Origin: Deltaproteobacteria bacterium
GTDB taxonomy: Bacteria; Myxococcota; JACPTQ01
Assembly: GCA_016192705.1 (NCBI GenBank)
Contig: JACPTQ010000064.1
Location: forward strand, 1 to 38,543
DNA length: 38,543 nt
Direction: 5' to 3'
The translations under genes were made by a program, and so were the position numbers. Under the pieces are notes generated by a model. The model was not told the origin of the DNA and did no database searches. It saw only the letters and a list, made by a program, of their open reading frames with translations. How positions within the stretch are numbered: the stretch's first letter is position 1; each line of letters begins with the position of its first letter. Of this stretch, positions 15,704-22,426 are shown in pieces.

Positions 15704-17281
15704 TCAAAGCCGCCCGGAGTCGAAGCTCGACGGAACGTCCACAATGAACGCGAGTGTGACGCTGCGCTTTTCACCGGCGCCCATTTTCAAGCGCCACGTC
15801 ACGATGCCGTCGTCGGCGCGATGTTCGTACCCCGCGGTCGTGACCTCGGTGTCGATGCCGACTTTGACGTCGTCAAGCTCCGACACCGGAATATGCTCCG
15901 ACAGCTCGACCTCCGCTTCGCTCTTCGAAAAGCTCGCCACATCAAATCGGTAAACGTAGCGGAACCGTCGATTCGACTTAAAAAGACCCTCGTCGCGGCG
16001 AAGCTCCTCAACTGTCACGCGCTTCATTCGAATCGATTCTTCGAGACCAAACGTCAGGTGAAAGCGACCGCCCTGTGGAACGCGCGGGAGTTGGTATCGC
16101 GCCATGAGCGCCCCGTGCCGAAACGCATCGATCGGTCCTGCGAGAAGCGGAAACGGCGCCGCATTCGAAAGGTCGGCGACGCGAAACACGAACGGCATGA
16201 GCTTCGGGATGGAGCGCAGCGCAAAGCGCGCCTTCATCTTCGTGCGCGCAACGAAAAGGCGCGCGGGCGTGCCGTTCCCTGCGATGTCCGCGCGCTCGGG
16301 CACCGTGAGCTGGACGGAAAGTCCCTGCGCCGCAACCTGCATCTGCGTGTCGCCCGAAACGGCGTCGTCCTTACCAGACGCCTCGGCGCGGTCGCGGAAT
16401 TCGTCGCGCCGAACAAGGACCTTCTTCGTCGCTTTCCGCTCCTCGGCCCAGATGTTCAAGCGACGCACGTCGGGCGGCGTCGCATTCTCGCGCGGAACCG
16501 CGGTCGAAAGCGTGACGCGCGTCTTCGTCCACGGCTCGCCCGTCGATTGCGTGATCGTGGCGAACGTCGCGAGGTCAACGGTGCCGCCCTTTTCGTCGGC
16601 CCGCGCTTCGTAGCTCGGACGCCATCCCGCACCGCCGACCATGTAGGTTAGCTCAACCGTCGCGCTCCGGCCCGCGGCACACGACACGAGCACTTCGGCG
16701 AAATGTTCGCGCCGCGTCGCCGCCGTCGCGAGCCGGCTGCGCTTCGCGTAAAGCTCAGCGAGTTTTCGATCGAGATCGCGCCGTCGCGACTGAACGTCGA
16801 CCACCGCCGCGTTCGCCTTGAGTCGCGTCGCGAGCGCCGTTTCAAACGCCACCGTCCAAGCCGCCGCGTTGGGCGTCGCGTCGTTCATCTCGCGCCCGAC
16901 AAGACCCCGCGCGACTTCAAGCAAGCGCCCTGCAAGCGTCGCCTGCTCGCCAGCGCGCAGAGCCCGATTCTCAAGCGCTGCCGTTTCACCGCGCAATCGC
17001 CGAACGTCCACGTCGATCGCTTTGACGTCTGGCGCAAACACTTGGTCGCGCGTCCGCACTTCGGTGCGAAGCCCCTCGATCGCGCCCAGGTTCGTGCGCG
17101 CGCGAAAACTCGCGGGGTCGGCAGACGGCGTGATCCCGGCAAAGTTCGCGACCGCTCGAGGGCCACACGCGATGCGTGCCTCACGCGTGACTTGCGCGCG
17201 ATCGGGGTAAACGACGACCTTCGTCACGTCAGCAGCCGGTGGCTGGCTCAACGTCAAGAGAAGTGGGAATGTCAACAACAT
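15704..17281 (-). CDS. MuiA-like exported protein (DUF4140/DUF4139), first paralogue
   Basis: A 525-residue protein of the mucoidy-inhibitor MuiA family. It has a short N-terminal hydrophobic signal, then the DUF4140 region (about 18-110, starting VTKVVVYPDRAQVTREA). A helical segment with possible coiled coil follows (about 85-185), then the DUF4139 beta-rich region (about 205-520, containing YMVGGAGWRPSYEARAD). Predicted periplasmic. The family name comes from an effect on mucoidy in Salmonella; the biochemical role is unknown. GAGGAGG just before the ATG is a good ribosome site. It follows its larger paralogue after 9 bp, so the two are one operon and may form a hetero-oligomer. Confidence 0.88.
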   Translation of the reverse strand: MLLTFPLLLTLSQPPAADVTKVVVYPDRAQVTREARIACGPRAVANFAGITPSADPASFRARTNLGAIEGLRTEVRTRDQVFAPDVKAIDVDVRRLRGETAALENRALRAGEQATLAGRLLEVARGLVGREMNDATPNAAAWTVAFETALATRLKANAAVVDVQSRRRDLDRKLAELYAKRSRLATAATRREHFAEVLVSCAAGRSATVELTYMVGGAGWRPSYEARADEKGGTVDLATFATITQSTGEPWTKTRVTLSTAVPRENATPPDVRRLNIWAEERKATKKVLVRRDEFRDRAEASGKDDAVSGDTQMQVAAQGLSVQLTVPERADIAGNGTPARLFVARTKMKARFALRSIPKLMPFVFRVADLSNAAPFPLLAGPIDAFRHGALMARYQLPRVPQGGRFHLTFGLEESIRMKRVTVEELRRDEGLFKSNRRFRYVYRFDVASFSKSEAEVELSEHIPVSELDDVKVGIDTEVTTAGYEHRADDGIVTWRLKMGAGEKRSVTLAFIVDVPSSFDSGRL

Positions 17282-17290
17282 GGCGCCTCC

Positions 17291-19267
17291 TCAATTCTGG
17301 TGAAGGCGGTAGCCCTTGGGGCGCCGCAGGGTGTAAGTGAAACTCACGATCGACTTTCCAGACGCCGGAATTTCGACGCGCCATTCGAGCGCGCCGGTGT
17401 CCGGGTGAGGCCTCACACCTGGCTCGCTCCCCTCGAGCTTAATCTCAACGTTCTTGTCGCCCGTCATCGGCAACTGGTCGATGATCCGCGTGGCGATCGG
17501 CACCCGGTAAGGATTCGCAACTTCGATCGTCACGACGTACTCCGTGATTTCGTCTTTCGAGAAGAGTCCCTTCTCGGTCGTGTTTTGGCGCACGTTCCGA
17601 ATCGGCTTCACGGCGCGGTCGATCCCAAGCGGCAACGTGAACGATTCGCCAGGCGCAACGACCGTGAGCCGCGCGACGCCCGCAGGATCGGCGCCGACAA
17701 AAAGATTCGCGGTGCCACCCGGCAAAACAGTTTTCGACGGGTTCTTGAGCTCGGCGACGAGATACGCCTCGGGAGCGAGCGCCGCGAAAAGCTTCCGCTC
17801 AATCGTGACGGGCCACCGCTCTGTGAGGAGCGCGACGCGACGCGCGCCCTTGCCGCTTCGGATCGTCTCGGGGCGACGCGACTTGAACGTGAGATCGTAA
17901 CCGCCCGCCAGCGACGCGGGGAAATTCGGCGCATAGGTCGGGCGCTGATAGCCGGGTGGCGGCGCGAGACCAACGCTCTCGGTGGGAACGGGTGGAGCGG
18001 ATTCGACAAACCGAAACCCGCGGGGCTGGCTCACATAGACGCGCCGAGGTGCCGACATGGATACGGTGGGCGCAGGCGAGGGAAATTCCATCGGCTCCGG
18101 CGGAGCAGACCGGGGCGGACGCGCCCCCTCGGCCTTCCCGCTAGGCGCCGGACGGTAGATGCCTCGGCGCTCCTCATACGATCGCCTGTCGCTGTCGCGA
18201 ACGACAATCCTATGCGCGCCGTGGCCCAGTGGCTTAGCAATTTTTCCAACGACCGGCTTCGGATAGGCCAAGCCGCCCTCATCGACCGCAGCCATCGTCT
18301 CGCTCGCGCGCGCCAAGAGCTGCTGCCGGAGCGTCGTATCGATGTCCGGCCCTGCTGTGATCGCCTCGCTGCGTGGCGGCGGCCGCACGGTGTCAACGAC
18401 CGCGCGCGGTGTCGGCACAAAGCGCTCGCGTTCGCCGATCTTCCACGAGTAGAGCTTCGGGAAAACCCTCGCCGTCGCCGGGATCGCCGTCGACAGCACC
18501 AACTGCGCATCGGTCCAGTCTTCGCCGCTCTCTTGGGTCACGAGACCCGCGAACGCCAACTGAACTTCGCCGCGCTCGGGCGCAAACTGAATGTCGTACG
18601 TCGGAAACCACCGCGCACGCCAGGCGACGTACGTCAAAACGACCCTAACGGTGCCACTGCCCAGGAGCGCGACCGTGACGCGATACCCGGCTCGCCGCGC
18701 TCCGCCGCCCAAGAGCCGCGCCCGATCCGCAAGGGGGGCCCGCGCTTCGAACAGGTCGACGAGCTTCTCGTCGAGCGCGCGAACGGCCCCTTGTAGGTTG
18801 TCGCTCCAACTTTCAACAAACGACAAAACACTCACCCAACCCGCCGGATTCAGTTTCGGAATCGCCTTGAGAGCCCCCGCTTCCGGGCTTTCGGGCGCAA
18901 GCCGCCGAACCGCGTCGAGGACCTGAAGCGTATGGCTGCGTTCGCCCCGAACCTTCGCGATCTGGTCGTCAAGCCTCTCAATGTCCAATAGAAGTTTCTG
19001 CGCCTCGCCCCGCGGGAACTCCTCAGCGTCAACGCGTGCGATATCAACACGCTGCACCGCGCCGCCCGCCGCCGCCACGGATATCGTCGACGGATCGACG
19101 GTGTCGGGAAGAAGCGGCAACTCGACTTGGCGCGCCCCAACTCGTGGTGTCGCCGTGCGCATCACGTGCGCGCGATCGCTGAACACCGTGACGTGCGTTA
19201 CAGGCGCGTCAACCGCCGCTCCGGCGGAAAACGCGAGTGCGCCAGCAAAAAGACAGTTGATGAGCAT
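17291..19267 (-). CDS. MuiA-like exported protein, larger paralogue
   Basis: About 658 residues. The start is set at ATG 19267 because GAGGAGG lies 4-5 nt upstream and the next residues form a clean signal peptide (LINCLFAGALAFSAGAA). The open frame extends 16 codons further without these signs. DUF4140-like N terminus (VTHVTVFSDRAHVMRTA), helical middle, and a DUF4139 C-terminal part (YVAWRARWFPTYDIQF, later ITEYVVTIEVANPYRVPI). Compared with the neighbour it carries an extra Pro/Arg-rich insertion of over 100 residues (roughly 300-440) inside the DUF4139 region. That insertion is likely disordered and may bind a partner. Periplasmic role unknown. Confidence 0.88.
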   Translation of the reverse strand: MLINCLFAGALAFSAGAAVDAPVTHVTVFSDRAHVMRTATPRVGARQVELPLLPDTVDPSTISVAAAGGAVQRVDIARVDAEEFPRGEAQKLLLDIERLDDQIAKVRGERSHTLQVLDAVRRLAPESPEAGALKAIPKLNPAGWVSVLSFVESWSDNLQGAVRALDEKLVDLFEARAPLADRARLLGGGARRAGYRVTVALLGSGTVRVVLTYVAWRARWFPTYDIQFAPERGEVQLAFAGLVTQESGEDWTDAQLVLSTAIPATARVFPKLYSWKIGERERFVPTPRAVVDTVRPPPRSEAITAGPDIDTTLRQQLLARASETMAAVDEGGLAYPKPVVGKIAKPLGHGAHRIVVRDSDRRSYEERRGIYRPAPSGKAEGARPPRSAPPEPMEFPSPAPTVSMSAPRRVYVSQPRGFRFVESAPPVPTESVGLAPPPGYQRPTYAPNFPASLAGGYDLTFKSRRPETIRSGKGARRVALLTERWPVTIERKLFAALAPEAYLVAELKNPSKTVLPGGTANLFVGADPAGVARLTVVAPGESFTLPLGIDRAVKPIRNVRQNTTEKGLFSKDEITEYVVTIEVANPYRVPIATRIIDQLPMTGDKNVEIKLEGSEPGVRPHPDTGALEWRVEIPASGKSIVSFTYTLRRPKGYRLHQN

Positions 19268-19348
19268 GGGTCCTCCTCGCGATGAACTATGGCACCGCGA
19301 CGTTCTGACGTACAACCTCGTAATACGATCTGATGTTAGAAAGGCGAG

Positions 19349-19888
19349 TTAATGAAGGTACTGGAGGTTTCGGAAGAATGCCTCGAAGTGACGCACTTTG
19401 CGGCGAACGATGGTGCGGTAAAGAAGCGCGGGGCCGCCGAGCCCGATCGCGAACGTGAGGAGGAGAAAGAGAAACGGAATCGACAGCGTTGCCCAGGCGC
19501 TGATGACGGTGAGCGTTCCAAGCGCGGTGAGGAGTGCGGCGGTCAGGAGCAGAACTTCCCACGTCTCGTGAAACGACAACGTGAACGTGATTTCGGTGTC
19601 GCCGCCGTCGAGACGCTTGAGCCCGACGGAACCGCGCCCGATGCCGCCAATCGCCGAGATGAAACCCGGCGCTTCGAAGACGATCCCATCGCGGTGCCGC
19701 TCGACGATTCGGAAAACAGTGCCCGTCGGCGGCGATAAGATGAAACACGACACGATGCGTTCGATGAGAAGCTCGATCCGCTGCGGCAAAACGAGGCGAC
19801 GCGCGACGCCGTGCGTAACGGCGAGGCCTGTCTCTTCGGAGCCGAGCCGCGGTTGAGCCACGCTTAAGGCTACGCGGGGCGTGACCAA
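19349..19888 (-). CDS. Small membrane protein of unknown function
   Basis: Up to 179 residues. The N-terminal half (about 45-105) is predicted soluble and beta-rich, with GTVFRIVERHRDGIVFE. Two adjacent membrane spans follow (about 110-130 and 132-155), then a basic, aromatic C-terminal tail (LLYRTIVRRKVRHFEAFF). No family recognised. The start is uncertain: TTG 19888 opens the frame, but GTG 19861 may be the true start, as neither has a convincing ribosome site. It lies 81 bp upstream of the two MuiA-like genes on the same strand and may belong to their transcript. It is divergent from the large TPR protein. Confidence 0.6.
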   Translation of the reverse strand: MVTPRVALSVAQPRLGSEETGLAVTHGVARRLVLPQRIELLIERIVSCFILSPPTGTVFRIVERHRDGIVFEAPGFISAIGGIGRGSVGLKRLDGGDTEITFTLSFHETWEVLLLTAALLTALGTLTVISAWATLSIPFLFLLLTFAIGLGGPALLYRTIVRRKVRHFEAFFRNLQYLH

Positions 19889-19951
19889 AAATACAAATTT
19901 TGCGGCGGCGTTCGACGCTATGAGATCCTGTGGCGGCGGAAAGCGCTAAAC

Positions 19952-22426
19952 ATGTCGCCGTCGCGAACGCCCATTCTTCCCGCGCAAATCGGCCCGTTCG
20001 AGGAGGTCGAGCCACTCGCCCCTTGCCCTGCCGCGATTCTCGCGCGCGCCCGCGATCCGGTGCCGCGACTCGTTAAGGTCTATCGGATTGAGCCGGTTCA
20101 GTGGTTCGAGTCGGCGCGATTTACACCGCTCCCTTGTTCGATGGGCGAGGGCGCTGTGCGCGTGGTCGATAACCGTGTCACGCAATCGTGGGCGATGCGC
20201 GCGGGCGAACCCGTTGCGCGGCTTCGTCGGGTGGAGCCGCCACCGCTCGGCGTCGCGCTCGCGCTCGTCGTTGAGATGACGCAAATCGCGCGAGCCGTGA
20301 TCGCAGAAGCCCCCGACCGACCGGGCCTCCTCCACGTTTCGAATCTCTGGCTGGGCGCCGATGCGCGGCTCACGGTGATCGACTCGGTTCTCGTCGATTG
20401 GGAGCTCACGAGCGCGGGGCCGAATACTTGGGATATACCGACGACGGGAAAGGGTGACGCCGCGATTGCGGCCGTCATAAGTCGGAACGCGGCTTGGCTC
20501 ACCGCTGGCGATACACGTATTTGCTCCTTGTTGAATGCGACGTCGCTCGACGCGCTCGACCGCGCCGCCTTGCACCTCTTGGGACTCGATGCGGCGTCCG
20601 CCCGTGCGCGACTCGAGGCTTGGTTGGCAAAACGACGCGGCGCCTCCGCACCCGTAGCCGCACCGGAACCCGCATCCGCAGAAGATTTCAACGCCAAGGC
20701 GCAAAGGAGCAAAGACGCAGGGAATGAGACCTCTTCCCTTGGCGCCTCCGCGCCTTTGCGTCAAATTCCCGCGCCCGTAACGCGAACGACGAGTTACCGC
20801 CCGTCGCCTGCGACCGTTGGACTTGCGATCCTCCTTGCCGCCACGGCCTTGGCCGGTTTCTTTATTTACGATGCGCTGTCGCCTGATCTTCCAACCCCCA
20901 CAGCAATAGCAGCCGACCCATCGCCCAACGCAGGCGAGCCGCCTCAACCACCACCTGCGGTAGCGACCGACGCAGCCGCCGCATCGCCACCATCCCCGAC
21001 CAATCCGCCGCCACCGCGACGCGAACCACGAATCGCTGTCATTCGCTTCCGAAATCTCACAGGCGATCTCCGATGGTCGTGGTGCGAAGACGGCTTCCCC
21101 GAACTCGTCGCGACGGCCATCGCCGAGACCAACCCAGCTTTCGTCGTCGAGACAACGACTCTGCGCGCGGCTCTCGCCAAGGCCGGGCTCGCTGCTCGCG
21201 CGATTGATGACGCTTCGGTGCTTGCCGCAGGCCGCAGCCACAACGCAACGCACGCTGTCACAGGGTCGGTCGCGCGCGACGCAAAGGGATTCTTACTCAC
21301 GGTGAACCTCACGGCGCTGCGTGGTCCCACGCAAAGAGAAGAGTGGCGGATTCCCATGGGTGACGCGAAAGACGCCATTCAAGCCGCGCCCACCGTCGCG
21401 CGCAACGTCGTAGCCCGGGTCGCACCGGCCGCTCCCGCATCCGCGTCTGCGCCCGCGCCCGCTCCCGCAACCGCTTCCGCTCCCGCACAACTGACGCCTC
21501 TCCTTTCAACCAACCCCGACGCGCTCGTTGATTTCATTCGGGGTCGCGACGCCCTCGCGCGCCTCGACGTTACCGCAGCCCTAAGTAATTTCGAGCGCGC
21601 CGTCACGAAAGATCCGGCGTTCGCATCGGCCCACGTCGGTCTTGCCGACGCCCTGGTTACGCCCTGGCCGTTTAACGAGCGCGACCGCGCCGAGCGCGCT
21701 TTGGCATACGCACGCGACGCCGAAAAGCGCTTGCTGGCCCGCGACCGCGCGCGACGCGCGGAGTTGACGCGCCTCCTCGCAACCCCTGACGCCCCGGGGC
21801 CACGCGACGTCGCAACCGGGAAACTGTTGCCGGCACACCCGCTCGCGCTCCTCGCAGCTGGCGAACACGCGCGACGCCGCGGTGACTTCACGGCTGCCCT
21901 CTCGGCGTGGCGCATCGCTGCACGAACGCTCGCACCGGCACGCGCGTTCGCGGCCAATCTTGCGCTGCGAGCGGTCGATCCCCACCATGCGCTTCGAATT
22001 CTCGCGCTTCGTGCGCCCGGCGAGCCAGAGACGTTTCCTGAGGCACAGTTCGCCATCCTGGCGACGATCATGGCAAACGATTTTTCGTTAGCCCGAAAGC
22101 GCCTCCGCGCGCTCGCGCACGACGCCGCTCGCCCAGCGGCTGCACGCGCGTGGGCTGCAAGTGCCGCCGCTGAACTTGAAATTCTACTCGCAAAAAAAAA
22201 TGTGCCAACCGCCGCGCCGTTGCCGGCGCCCGACAACGTAACGGTGTCGTACGCATTCACGGCTCCGCGCGCGCTGCTCGCAACCGTGAAACCGCTCATC
22301 GCACGCGGCGAAGCGGCCAAAGCAAAAGCCGCGCTCGAACGCGTCGTCTCGGCGTGGGAGGGCTCAAAAGGTCCGGCCGCACGTGACGCCCGCGCCCTCC
22401 TAAAGAAATTAGTGCGTCGCCCTTAA
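19952..22426 (+). CDS. Pseudokinase-TM-TolB-like-TPR protein
   Basis: 824 residues. Residues about 12-225 keep a faint kinase pattern: LVKVYRIEP where the VAIK strand is expected, and HVSNLWL plus TVID (128-144) where HRDLKPxN and DFG are expected. The catalytic Asp and the glycine loop are missing, so no activity is predicted. A linker (230-285) holds a repeat-derived peptide (about 245-271). One membrane span lies at 287-308, then a Pro/Ala-rich segment. Next comes a TolB/CsgG-like domain (about 358-488, IAVIRFRNLTGD), an Ala/Pro/Ser stretch (490-513) and TPR-like helices (from about 525). Kinase-TM-TolB-TPR proteins are known in several phyla; here the kinase part appears dead. Probably an envelope-spanning scaffold. 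The 3' end overlaps the convergent cheA-like gene by 18 bp. Confidence 0.8.
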   Translation: MSPSRTPILPAQIGPFEEVEPLAPCPAAILARARDPVPRLVKVYRIEPVQWFESARFTPLPCSMGEGAVRVVDNRVTQSWAMRAGEPVARLRRVEPPPLGVALALVVEMTQIARAVIAEAPDRPGLLHVSNLWLGADARLTVIDSVLVDWELTSAGPNTWDIPTTGKGDAAIAAVISRNAAWLTAGDTRICSLLNATSLDALDRAALHLLGLDAASARARLEAWLAKRRGASAPVAAPEPASAEDFNAKAQRSKDAGNETSSLGASAPLRQIPAPVTRTTSYRPSPATVGLAILLAATALAGFFIYDALSPDLPTPTAIAADPSPNAGEPPQPPPAVATDAAAASPPSPTNPPPPRREPRIAVIRFRNLTGDLRWSWCEDGFPELVATAIAETNPAFVVETTTLRAALAKAGLAARAIDDASVLAAGRSHNATHAVTGSVARDAKGFLLTVNLTALRGPTQREEWRIPMGDAKDAIQAAPTVARNVVARVAPAAPASASAPAPAPATASAPAQLTPLLSTNPDALVDFIRGRDALARLDVTAALSNFERAVTKDPAFASAHVGLADALVTPWPFNERDRAERALAYARDAEKRLLARDRARRAELTRLLATPDAPGPRDVATGKLLPAHPLALLAAGEHARRRGDFTAALSAWRIAARTLAPARAFAANLALRAVDPHHALRILALRAPGEPETFPEAQFAILATIMANDFSLARKRLRALAHDAARPAAARAWAASAAAELEILLAKKNVPTAAPLPAPDNVTVSYAFTAPRALLATVKPLIARGEAAKAKAALERVVSAWEGSKGPAARDARALLKKLVRRP
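20685..20766 (+). repeat. In-frame 82-bp palindromic repeat, copy 1
   Basis: Begins ATTTCAACGCCAAGGCGC and ends GCGCCTTTGCGTCAAAT; the ends are near-perfect inverted repeats. The second copy at 30447-30528 has the same length, about 70 of 82 identical bases and an identical right half. Here it is read through in frame, coding for a peptide that contains SSLGASAPLRQI in the linker between the kinase-like domain and the membrane span. Confidence 0.88.

Noticed and set aside
19946-21253. Long minus-strand open frame of 435 codons
   Set aside because: It lies inside the pseudokinase-TolB-TPR gene in the opposite strand, has Arg/Gly-rich composition, and contains TQRRGGAKG from the palindromic repeat, a known source of false proteins.
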